Source of the DNA: Loxodes magnus
Taxonomy: Eukaryota > Ciliophora > Karyorelictea > Loxodida > Loxodidae
DNA length: 64,000 nucleotides
Assembly (NCBI GenBank): GCA_946699065.1
Contig: CAMPDV010000373.1
Span: 248,001-312,000 of the forward strand
Direction: 5' to 3'
Made by a program: the position numbers and the translations under genes
The notes under the pieces: generated by a model
Told to the model about the DNA's origin: nothing
What the model saw: the letters and a program-made list of their open reading frames with translations, nothing else
Databases searched by the model: none
Shown here: positions 36,301 to 49,000 of the stretch, in pieces
Layout: the number at the start of each line of letters is the position of its first letter
Position numbering within the stretch: position 1 is the stretch's first letter

Positions 36301-37641
36301 ATAAAAGTAGGAGAGAACATTAAGAAGTTTAACTACTAAATAAGATAAGAAATAGAATAGCTCTAAAGCAAATAATATAAAGTAATTAATTAGAATACAA
36401 TTAAAAGCAATCTTTTTGCTCTTTTATACCTATATTAAGCATTCAGTTGGTTCAAAACATTCACTATTTTTACTTTTCTCTCTTAACTGGATTTATTGCT
36501 TTTTAATTATTCATATTTTATCAAAAATTATTCTCTAAAATTATCTGTTTATTATTATAACTTAACTTAGAACGAAAAGCTTGAATTAAAAAGGCATAAA
36601 TATTTAGTAAATGTTAATTAAGTCTAGGATTAAAAGATTTAATTTTTGACTAACGTAATGAAAAGCCTAATAAAAATAAGCAATAAAAGCTGCTAACTAA
36701 TTTGAAGAATTATATTTAGCTAATTTATTTCATTTAGCTTTTTAGTTAGGAGTCTCTCTGAAGGTTACCTATTTACATATTAATTTTAAATCTAAAAAGT
36801 GCTTCTAATAAACGATAAATTTAAATAGTTATGATAATTTAAATTTTTTTAGATGTATAGTATGTGTAATTCATCAAATATATAATAGAAATTAATCCTA
36901 AAATCAAAAAGGTTAAGAATGCTTAATAGGAACTTATTTGAAGCTGATTTGAGGTGAACAAGGTCAATTACTTGCATTATTTTGAAAGCTGCTATCTAAG
37001 CTATGTTAGCTTAATTATAACTTTAATTAATTTAAATTTAAGCAATTAAATTAAAAGTTCCTGATAGATAAAAAATAAAAAGATGTTTCTTTAGCATATT
37101 ATACCTCAAAATGTTTTCCTTAAAGATTATTAATAATTATTAAAAATAGATTCTAATTTTAAGCTGTAAAGGATAAATAAAATTACAAGTGATAACAAAT
37201 AAAATTTAAATACTTTTATTCCTAAGATTTGATTCACAATTGTTGGCATAAGAATGAAATTAAAATATAGCATTATCTATTTAATTCTTTTAAAAAGAAA
37301 TAATTAAATGATATACTCTATTATAATATTTATTATACGCTCATAAATAAACCATAAAATTAAATTTATGCTTTTATATTAATAAATATTCTTAGCTTTT
37401 ATTATTGCTGAGACGTTTCTTAATACCAAAAATGTCTCTTATTTTGTGTTAGAAAGTCTATAAATTAAATTTTAAAGCTTATTTTATATTATTTTCATAC
37501 GTTTGAATGTATTATATTTATGATTTCGCTATACTTAGTTATTAAAGATGTAATTAAATGGATATTGTAAGGGTTTCTAATTATTATATTTATATAAAAA
37601 TGAAATTTAAAAATCAAAAGAGTTGAGGGATTATTTCTAAA
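33392..37641. other. AT-rich stretch, nothing firmly assigned
   Basis: About 4.2 kb of AT-rich sequence. A short minus-strand fragment near 33665-33740 (EPKEEQQEATRSNRVEDVKK) and a plus-strand stretch near 34180-34470 look coding, but I could not extend either into a gene. No repeat or RNA recognised. Confidence 0.3.
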
Positions 37642-40600
37642 TCAGTTTTCCAAATTATCATATGTGTTCTATTCTACTTGTAAAGAGCTCTTAAATTAAT
37701 CTTGCTCCTTTTGTTCCAGGATAGAAATTTAGTCTATTTCTTTCATTTGTCATTCTCCTTACTTTAGAATGCTCTTAGTAAACATAAATCTATTGGATAG
37801 CTTTTGCTACTTAGATTTTTGTTTATATACTGCTGTTCCTTGGAAATATTCTTACTTAGCATTTTCATTTTTATCTTCTTTCTTAGAAATCATTTCAAAA
37901 TCTTAAGTTTAGTCTAAACTTCTTTGCTATATATTTTATAAAGTAGTAGACTTATAAGCATTTTCAACACTCTGTTCGAAGCCTAGAAATATAAAAAAGC
38001 TTACTTTATACATACATTAGAGTTTATGATAAACATTAGTTTTTCTCTATAATTGACAAAGTTCTACCAACAGGAGTGTGTTTAAATGATTTAACTTTCC
38101 CTGCCTTTTCATAAGCTTGCACTACTTAATCGAATTCTTCATTTGTTTCTTTTATGCTTCTAAGCTTGAAGAGATGTAAAGGATCTCTTAACTAAATGTC
38201 TGTGAAATACCTATTTCTGTTATATAAGTAAACTTAATCTTCTCTATGCTAATCTAAATATTCCTTTCTAGTTTTTATCTAATAAGCTCATCTAAAAAGC
38301 CCTGAGGCATTCTTAGTATTGAACTTCAATAAACTTTCAAACTTTCTTTATTTTAAGAATCCAAAGAAAAAGATAATGATAGAGGATACTATTAAAGCTA
38401 CCATTAAGTAATAGCGATTTGTTACTTCTATGCTTTTTATTATTATTATCATACTCAAAAATCCATGCACTACTAATATGGAAAGGAAGCATTACCATAG
38501 AATGTAGATTTTTATATACGAAAAGGGCTTCATCTTGTATGTTATTAGTTGAAAGCAGACACAACTTATAAAGTAGATCACTCCATAGGAAATCTCAGAG
38601 TCTTTCTCAATTTTACTTGACAGAACTATAATCAACTAGAAATATCCCAAATAAACCAAGTATTGATAATTTAGCTTTATGTGTAATTGAGTTCCCTATA
38701 GTATTTGCCAAATAGGTCTAAAAAAAATAGCCAGAGGCATGAAAATAGGAATCATAAAGCAAGCTAAGATTAAACTAAGCAAATGGTTTTCTTATCAGCA
38801 TCTTTGTCAGCATGTCTTTACGTAGATAGGCTCTTTGAAAGTAAGCTATCCATCTTCATTAAAATCACTAGCTTCGGTACAAATAAATGTATCTGTAAGA
38901 TTAATAATCAGAGGCTAGTAAAGCATATAACTTAGGGGTGGTAAAATGAAATAGGAAAATATCCCAAATTTTTAAAAAACAGCTCTTTAAGAAAACTCTC
39001 ACTTGCAAAAAATGGAAGCTAACATTAAAACTCAAGCAAAGCATACTAAACTTGAAACTAACGAAGTTATGTAAGAGTTTTTTTCTGTTATGTTTACAGC
39101 TTAAACGAAGTTTCCTAAAAAGAAATCACCTAATATCATAACTTAGTCACCGTACCAGGAAAATTTAGGACCTTATAAAAATATTTGAATGATTATTACT
39201 AGCAAGTAAGATATTTAGAGTATATCTTATACTGATATAAATACTTGCTTATCTAGATCCTAAATGTCATTTTATCTTCAATGTCTTGCAGCAGCAAATG
39301 TTACTAATAAAAATAAAATAAACAATATAGTGAGAACTATATATTTTACTACCTTGCCAGGCTAAAAATCTTCTCTATTTCTCTCTAAAAATGGACATTT
39401 TAATTTTCAATGATCATCAAATACTCCAGTTGATCCGTCGCCTCACATTATTTATTTGTTATACTAAAATATTACGTCACATTAGGCACAATATTATCCT
39501 ATTACCTCCACTTCTCACTCTTTATTCTATTACTATCTGTAATTATAAATTTAATAAGCTATTTAGAATCTTTAATTTTCTTTCTTATCTAAAGTTACTT
39601 TACCTGTTGTTCCTATAAAACTCGTATGCCTCATTTCGTTTGTAAGAACTCCAAGTTTTTCATAGTTTTCTCCTCTTTTGATTAAATTCGCTAAAGCATA
39701 ATTCATTAAAAATACAGCATCAAACTCGAAAGCTGATCCTGCAGTCGGTTTGGCTCCCCAATATTTTTCATACTGAATATAAGTTTATTATCCTCATTCT
39801 CCAATTAAAGCTGCTGTAAAGAATTGAATAGCTCCTTATACTACTTCTTTAAATTAATCATTTTAATCTCCTATATCTCATGACATTGTTATTCATTCTG
39901 CTCCTACTATTATTAAATCTCCAGCTTTTGCTCCTTGAGAATATAAGTAATTAAGTAAAACGTAAATATCATCAATGTAATGGAAAATTACCATAACACG
40001 AGTACAGCAATACATTTCATCCATTACTTAACTTCATTCCGAAGTCTTTGTTGATATTATATTTTCTGGTAGTATTTTGTTTTCATTAACTATCTTAATG
40101 CTGAAATGCTAAGCTGTCTTCACAAAAGCTTCCATTAATCCTATTGATCATGCTGTGTTTCCATAAGCCATTCCTAGATTTTATCATCCTTAGCTTAAAC
40201 AAAGTCTTGCTATTAAAAGACCTTGAAATGCATCACTCATAGTAGTTCTAGTGAAATAAGGGTATATTTTTTGATTGGATAAAACAGGAGATTTGTTAGC
40301 TCCAGAAATTGTTTAAACTGAGAAGTTTTGTTAGTTGAAGAATTGGTGAAGTCCTATACTGATTCCACTGGCACTTGGAACAAAATGTAGTAATCCATAT
40401 TCTTTATAGTTAGTAATTCAATCTTTATAAACGTAATCTTAATTATAAACTGTAGCTCCTGTATAAGTTAATAAATTCTTATATTTATAGAAAGGTAGAA
40501 GTTCAGGATGATCTTCGATATATTTAAGACCAAACAGTCTACCTTTATAATAATGAGTAACCCATTCATTTTATTATCCACCAGGATCATAAGAATCGTT

Positions 40601-42710
40601 AGACATACTAATATTTATAATGAACTCTCCACCTTCAGGACTTTTTAGAGAATTTCCCGGTCATAAGATATCTCTAGTTTATATAAATTAGTTTTAGTCT
40701 ACTTTTCCAACTTGAACAATTTATTTATCTTATATGTTAATAACTTGAAAGTATACATCTATGAGAGATTTATTATGGGTAAGGTAAGTTATAATTCTTT
40801 AGTTTAAAAAAATTGGGTCAGGTTCATCATCAATTCACATGTTTATTTTATTAAAGACTAGTTCAAGGCAGTACAAAATATATTCGGCTTCTGTAAGAGT
40901 CACTTTATCTCCGAAAGCAAAGCCTATCAAACCATCTGTTTTATTCTGACTTTTTATTAAAATTCTTGAGTTCCTGAAGCTTGCTATTATAGCTATTCCT
41001 GGTTTATAGTTTTAAGTTTCTTTTGCTAGTTATACAGCTTACAGTAAAAGTTCCTCAGAGGCAAAGTAAAAAATAGAAGTTCCAAAAGATTTGAAATAAA
41101 GAGGTAAAGCTTATTTCTGGAAGCATTGTATTGTTATTAACTATATTAATTTTAAAATGGTCAGCTGCTATTACAAAAGCTTACATTAACCCTATTGATC
41201 ATGCTGTGTTTCCATAAACCATTCCTAAATTTTTTCATCCTTAGCTGAGGCAAAGTCTTGCTATTAAAAGTCCTTGAAAAGAATCACTCATCGTAGTTCG
41301 CGTATAATATGGATATTATGTTTAATTAAGCAGTATGGGTGACTTATTCGCTCCAGAAATAGTTTGAATGACAAATTTTTACTAATTAAAAAATGAATGC
41401 TTTCCAATGCTAATTCCACTCGCAATAGGAACAAAATGAGCTATTCCATATTCTTAATGGTTAGTAATCCAGTCTTTATATACATAATCATAACTATAAA
41501 CTGTTGCTCCTGTGAAAGTTAAATAGTTTTAATATTTGTAAAAAGGTAGAAGTTCAGGATGATCTTCTATATATTTAATTGCATATAATCTTCCAAGGTA
41601 ATATTAGCTAACCCAGTCTATTTAAACTCCATTAGGATTATAAGAATCATTTGACATACTTATTTTAATTATCACATCTCCTCCTTCTGGAGCTTTAGTT
41701 GTATAGCCTGGTCATATAATATTCCTAGTCTGAACAAAATTGGTTTGGTCAACAATTCCTACATTGACAACTTTCTTATCTTGAATGTTAATAACTTGAA
41801 AATAAACTTCCACTAATGATTAGCCCTGGCTTATGTCATAGAGAATTTTTTGATTTAAATCAAACGAAGTGAGTATTCTATGCTAATATATCCACTAATT
41901 AATCTTGCTAAGAAGTATCTCAATGCAGTATAGATTATATTCTTACTCTGTCAAAGGCATTTTATCTCTAAAGCTGAACCCTAAAATTCCATCTATTAGA
42001 TCTTTTTACTGCATCATCAATCTAGAGTTTCTAAAACTTGCTATAAAAGCTATTCCTTCTTTATAGTTTAAAGTGTCTTAGGCTAATTTTGCAGCTCATA
42101 AGAGCAGCTCTTCAGACGAAAAGTAGTAAATAGAAGTTCCATAGGATTTAAAGTAAATAGGGATGATTTTGCTGAGCGTGTTATAGTTAGGATAGTCGCT
42201 TATTATTTAAAAAAGTCTTGAATTCTTAACTTTCTTTTCTACTATTTGAGTCTCTTTGCTTTACTAAAGATTAGTAAAAAAGCCAATTGTCCTTCAATTC
42301 CAATGACTTATAAAGGTAAACATACATTTTGCTACTTATTCATTTGAAGGAAGGAATAAATGAGTAAAGTTTCCTAAAGACATAATAGTATCTTCCTAAA
42401 GTACGAAATGAACTATGTGATCATTTTCAGTTTAATATGAAAATGCATTGGTATAATCCTCTTAAAAAGTGGCATCTATGAAAAATAGCGTTTAGACTCC
42501 CTTGAAGTATTTTATAGCCTGTTAAACATCTAGTAAGCTACCTACTTAATATTCGACTAATTTCAAATTTATGTTTTCAAGCTTCAAAAATTTCTAAATA
42601 TCTTAAGCTAGATTCTTTTATTAACTTAATCCATGATTGTAAGCTAAACCGATATAAAGAGCTTAAGAATAAGAAAAGAAAGCCCCAACAATAAATAAAA
42701 GCATTTTCAT
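37642..42710 (-). pseudogene. Chimeric receptor paralogue, fused out of frame
   Basis: From ATG 42710 (MKMLLFIVGAFFSYSQALYI) the minus strand encodes a receptor N-terminus of the 10.1-kb type up to the second ectodomain motif block. At ~41105-41120, after MLPE, it switches to sequence matching the 10.1-kb gene from ~10680 onward and continues to TGA 37642-37644. The join sits at ATAAGCTTTACC and is out of frame. As a result about 430 codons of ectodomain are present twice, and the downstream two thirds is nearly identical to the plus-strand gene, including its 22-nt intron. The simplest reading is two tandem paralogues collapsed by an unequal deletion. The 3' part alone still has an intact frame. 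No intron restores phase at the join. Confidence 0.75.
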
Positions 42711-45700
42711 TTTTATTAATAATGATTCTATCTAAAAATGTATAATTTAAACTACACTACTTCTAACTTAATAGTCTATTCTAAATCAGCACTAATACTT
42801 TACATTGCAGATCAATTTAAACTAGAGATTACCTTATTGTTATGCATTTAATATATATCAGATTTTATTTTCTTAGGAAATAAGCTTTAAGTATTACCTA
42901 TACAACTTATTTATTTCAGCTTCTTTTAGTTGCTGCACTATTCTAATATTAACTTAAGCTTATTAGTAACTTTATTTTTTCTATATATCAAGCAAATTAT
43001 TCTAATCTTGTCTTGCCTACTACTTGAAGAATAATACTTACATAAATATCAAAATTAAATAAAAGCAATGGCTCTATATTAGCTAAAATAGAATTAACAA
43101 TAAAGGAATTATTAATAATTAAAAATACAGGAAAATTAAGAAAAATGCAGGATTAAGATGAATCTACATATCATGAGCTTTAATTTGAAGTATTGTAAAA
43201 TATTTCAAACATTCATCTTAAATAATTTCACCTATTTCAAGTTAGATTTATCTTTAAATAAGTAAATAAAGCTTTTGTTAGCTGCACTATAGGTTTATTT
43301 ATATAAGTATATTGAAAATAATTATCAACTTCTGTTTTACTTTATTTAGATAGTCATATAACTCATTCTTTTAAGTAAAGTTTTAGGAATTTATTAATGA
43401 ATTAGAGTTTACTTGTCACATAAAAGGATTTTATTATATAAAACTGCTTAGCAGTATAATAGTGTCTTATTGTTTAAATGACTTTTGGTGCATTATATAA
43501 ATCTAGATGCATAGGACTTATATGAAGACTTAAATTATTTTAAGCTGATTTATCAGAAAACGAAAGAATGGTTTTTACAATATAAGTAAGATATTTTCTT
43601 CAGGTAAATGTATATCTAATAAAAGAAGAATCATAATTAAATGAAATTTTACAGTACTTTAAATTTTAAAATATAAAAATAACTTTTTAAGGTCTCTTTA
43701 TAACCCTTATTTTATTTATTTTAATATACTTAACTAAAAACACTCAAACACACCTATATCATTTTATTTGGAAAATGGAAGTTTTATCCTTTAGAATCTG
43801 TATATTTATAATGTTCATCAATTTCATGTTTTATACTTTAAAAATTATTTTTTACTATTTTATTAGTGTCTCATTGAAATTGAAAGTAGCTATAAATTTA
43901 TTTAAAACAAGTAACCTGAAACTTCAAAAGGGTTCATCATAAGTTAATTTCACGTTAAATAAGCAAGCTTAGTTTAACTATTATTAATCCTTTTCACTTC
44001 AAATAAATTTTAATCTCCAATGAACCTAAAATAAGATAATTCAACTATAGATAAAATTATATTAAATGCTTATTATTTAATCTATCTAATAACCAACTTA
44101 GTTAATTCCTAAAAATCATCTTTTGTAAATTAATTATTTGATAACCTGTAAAAGGCTCATAATCTCTAATAGATACATTCAAATAAAGTTTATTTTATTC
44201 TATTTTAAAATTTAGATAAAATCATTTAATTTTCTTACAATGATTCATTATTTTAACAAGCATTAGGCTAAATAATTATTTTAAAATCTCCAGTCTTATA
44301 TTTTTTTATTACGAGAACTGTAAAAAAGAAAAATAATTCCTAAAGCAAAATAAATTTAGCTACTAAAGTATAATCTTTATTTATTTCTAATTTTTATATT
44401 TTTTGAATAATAGTTAATATAGTTTTCGAATATCTGCCAAGCATTCCTTTTTTATTCATAAAGTTTTTAAATTTTCTACTTATATTTAAATAAACTAGGA
44501 ACTTTAATATCTTAAAATCTGTAAGTTTTAAATTATTTTATTTTATACCTTAGTAAGCTAAATTTTTATTTCTTAGAATACTTGTAATAAAGAAGCTTGA
44601 TTATTAAAATACATTTATTTTATCTTGATTCTCTACATTTATCAAAAGTATTGTTTTCTAATTTTTATCAATTTCTTATATATATTTTAACTTTAGTAAT
44701 TCCAGTTTCTTATATAATTAGATTAAGTTTTAGGATTATAGAAATATTTGGTATATTTATTAAAGCTATGCAAATCTTCATATATTTACTAGTTATCTCT
44801 TATAGTTCTTTAGTTCTTTTATTGTTATATAAAAGTATAACTGCAAATAAATGGATTATAGATTACAGCTTTAGTCGTAAAAAATTACTAAAACTTTAAG
44901 AAATTTTCTTTTAATAAGTTATTTCTCTCAAAGTACACTTCAGCTTTTTAAAATTATCAATAATAGCTTAGATAGTCATAGTATGAAAAATATTTTGCCA
45001 TCAATTCAGTTTATTAAATTGACTACGACAAAAACTATTCTAACGTTAAATAAGCTATTGCATTTAATAAGGCCTATATAATTATAGCTTGTAGTAATTA
45101 AATGAAAAAGCATATACTTAAAAATAGGTTTTATCTTAATTTAACTATGATTTAATTATTTATGTTTAAGTTTAGATGCATAATCTCTATTTTACTTTAC
45201 TATGCATTCATTTTGTTTCTACATTTATATTAAAAGAATTTAAGAAATTAATTACCTAGAAAAATTGTTTAAATGAAGCTAATATTTTAATAAGTAGTAT
45301 GAGATTATACCTATTTTCTATTTTCTAAAATATATATCTGGCACTCTTAAAGAATATTAGTAGAAAGTGAGAAAATAAGCAAATGCTTAGCATATTATTA
45401 TAAATATGATATATACAGCATCATTCTATTTTATATTCATTTACTTTTTTAAAGTATCCTACATACTTTTTCAATTCTTTCCTCTATTTGCTTTATTGCT
45501 TTTTTCTATTTTACCTTAATTTTAGTTTAATCGTAATAATATAAGCTATTTAATAGAGGATTGATCTTAATAGTGCTATGTAGTTATTAGCATACTAACT
45601 AAACTAGTTTCATCTAATTATTTAAAATTAAGAAGTTTCTTATTTAACTAGTTTCATATCTATTACCCTTAAGTTAGTCTCTATTATTAACTATACTTAA

Positions 45701-46050
45701 ACTAGTTGCTCTTAATCTTAATCATAGTTTTTAAGTTCAAATACTAGATACAAATGTTTAGTTTGTCTACAAGATTTTAAAACCTCAAGCAATATAAAAG
45801 AAAATTATTTCAAGCAGCACATATAATATTTTTTCGCTTTCTTTAAGCGCATAAAAGATAAAGCAGCCTAGAAAACTATACAATGGTATAAAAATGAAAC
45901 CAAAATAAATAAATAAACAGTATAGGTTATATAAATATCTAAGTAAAATTAAGAGAGTAAATTATAGGTATTTAATATATTCATTTCCTTTAAAAATAAT
46001 CTTAAGCTTATCTAGTTTAAATATCTTTACTCATTTACTCTTAATAAAAA
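42711..46050. other. AT-rich stretch with one hydrophobic frame
   Basis: Mostly AT-rich with nothing recognised. At 44597-44899 (plus) a 100-codon run lacks all three stop-type codons and encodes a very hydrophobic peptide (IYILTLVIPVSYIIRLSFRI) with two or three membrane-like segments. Lack of TAA/TAG is odd for a gene here, since Gln normally uses them, so I do not call it. A near-repeat containing ACTAGTTTCAT occurs twice around 45603-45660. Confidence 0.3.
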
Positions 46051-49000
46051 ATGTTAAGAGGGAGAGTAATTTTATACCTTATTTTATTTCGTATTGTCGC
46101 TTTTACTTTCTAGATAGATACAATGGAATTTTATATTACGACGCCAGAAATTCAGAGTCAGTTAGGGAATAAGGAACCTTTAGGAAATTTAGAAAATCCT
46201 TACACTTCGTTAGAAGAAACGTTGTATAATTTACCTGAAGGAAAAGAGAGCCTACTATGACTATCTCCTCATAACCATAGTCTAAACTGCTTATCATAAG
46301 AAATATGCTAATAATGTGATTTATGTGATATTTTGAGAGCAGGTTCAACTAAGAAAAGACCTATGAAAATTACGATTTAGAAATTTGACTGCCAAAATAA
46401 GGATAAATATCAGGCAATTTGCTTAAATTATTAGAGAGAAACAATTATACTAGTAGAAAACCCAAACTTATAAATAGCACTATTAGAAGATAAGCTAGTA
46501 ATGAGGGATATCATATTAAGCGGTTAGTTATTATAAAGAGACTCCTTATGTGAAGAAAATTAATGCATACCATATGAAAAAACATACTGGTTAAAGCTGA
46601 AAGAGCCATAATAAATTTTTACTTCACAACAATAAGTAACTTTAGGCTATATTTTTAATGTTACCTATAAATTAGTTCCGGCATAGTAAATTTCTATAAA
46701 TTTAACTTAGTAAATAGTAAAGCTTCAACAGAGTTATATATGCATAGAATAGCACTATTTCAATAGAAGACAGCTAATTCATTGGAAATACAGGATCTGT
46801 TTTTTATAGCTTAGAAAGTTGAATATCTATAGACTAGACACTGATTAAGTGGAACTATGCTTTTTAAGCAATCTGTGTCGATTAATAATACTCGACTTTA
46901 ATTGAACTAAATTCGAAATTTGAATAGAACTCTGCAGCTGACAAGGAGGGAGTACTTTTTTCAGGACATTCATATTCTTATTTTGATGGATGGTAATTTA
47001 GAAACAACACTTCTCAATCTTAAGAAGGGGTATTGGATTCAGAAGGATTTTCCAACTATTCATTCATCAGCTGGGATTTCATTTAAAATGAAGGTTATTT
47101 CGGAGGTGCTCTAGACTTCATAAACGATAATGTAGAACTTATTGTTAACTGTACATTTAAAGAAAATAAGGCTTATTATAGCAGTACAATCTCATTTTAT
47201 TAGTCAAGTACTGATTTAATTTTGAATTCTAATTTCATCTAAAATAAAGCTGGCCAAGCAGGTGGATGTTTTTGGATAGAGTTTACGACTATAAATAAAA
47301 TAGTTAACAATAAATTCTTACAAAATTACGGAAACTAAAAAGCAGGAGCATTTAATACTTTATAAACCTCCTATATCCACTCTATTGAAAACTGTACCTT
47401 TGCTGGAAATACTGCTTAAAACGGAGGAGTATTCAATATTCAAGATTAGTCTTTCGTTAAATCTATTAAAAATTGTCTGTTTACTATTAATTAGGTAGAA
47501 GAAGGAGGATGCTTTCGTTTTTTGACTAAGCTTCATTTGAAAACGGAGATAAAATGATAATCTCTAACTACGTTTTTTATAATAACAAGGCTAAAAATGG
47601 GGCTGTCTTTATGTTTTCTAAAGTTCAAGTAGAAATAGATTAGATAAAAGGCAACTAGAATATAGCTACATATAGAGGGTTCATTAAGTCAGAAATAAGT
47701 AATATAAAAATTATATTCTCAGAATTTAGCCACAACTAAGTTACTGAAGGAGCTGTTTTTCATATTAAGTTTTCTTAACTGTAATTCTACAAAATATTTT
47801 GCGGTTATAACTTTGCATAAACTAAGGGAGGCTAGGTTTAATGGATACTTCCAGTATATTTAAAGCAGAAAACACTAATTTTACTAATAGTACTGCAAAC
47901 AAAGGATCTTTCTTATATGCTTAAGACTCTTAATTCCTGATAGAAAATTCAAGAATTTATTATAATTATGCCACTTCAAATACAACCATTAGTTTACAAA
48001 CTTCACAGCTTTAAGAATCTAGATTAATATAAGATACTCTAATTATAGGAAACTATGCTTATGTATCAACAATTTCTTTATACAAAAGTAACTTAATTTT
48101 GAAGAGAGTTATTATAAGCGACAATCAAGGCCAAGACCTCACTTCAGGAATTTAAGCCAAAAACTCAGAAATTTATATTTAGGATTCTATTTTTTAGAAT
48201 TAATCAACATAAGAAGGAGTTTTCATTCTTTGTGATTTCTAAGCCAAAGTAGAAATTAGTAACTCTCTTTTCTAAAATGGAGAATGATAGAAAGAAGGGT
48301 CTATTAACTTGTTTTATTCTGAATTGATCCTAAATGATGTAAGCTTTATCAATATGAAAAGTTAGGAAGAAAACTTAATTCAAGCCAGCGATTTTATACT
48401 AAGGATTAATTCAATTTTGGTAAGTAACGCAACGTCGGAACATTTTTATGGTTCTATTTTTTACCTGTAAAATTTCGAGATGCAAGTGAAGAAAAGCACA
48501 TTCATTAATTACATAAATACAGCTATAGTCTTAGATCACAGTTATCTAAACTTAACAAACTCAAATTTTACTCAAGACTCAAGTAAAAGCTTTTACGGAT
48601 CCGCTATATTCTCTTAAAATTCTCAGTTGATCATGTCGTTTGTATCTGCTCTCATCAATAAGCGAAGTCAGGAGCTTGTTTTATAATTATCAATGATGAC
48701 TCAAGCAAGCCAAATCTAATAAAAAATAGCATCTTTTAATAATATACTTCAGTATAAGAGGGAGGTGCTGGGTATTGTCTGAATACTAATGTTACGTTTA
48801 AAGAAAACTTATTTGTTAGCAATAAAATAGAAGGAAACTAAGCTTATATTTAAAAAGGAGGATCCTTAAGACTTATATGTAGCAATTCTTTTAACTGTTC
48901 GTATTTAGTAGAAAATAGCTAATTTATAAATAATAAAATAGTTAGCTAAATAAACGAAGGAGGAGCTATTTCATATAAGGGAACTTTAATTACTCTAATT

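Noticed and set aside
47512-47535. A 14-nt intron (GTTTTTTGACTAAG) to explain the first frame break in the beta-helix gene
   Set aside because: Shorter than any supported intron here, and the other five same-sign breaks have no comparable intron, so a common cause is preferred.
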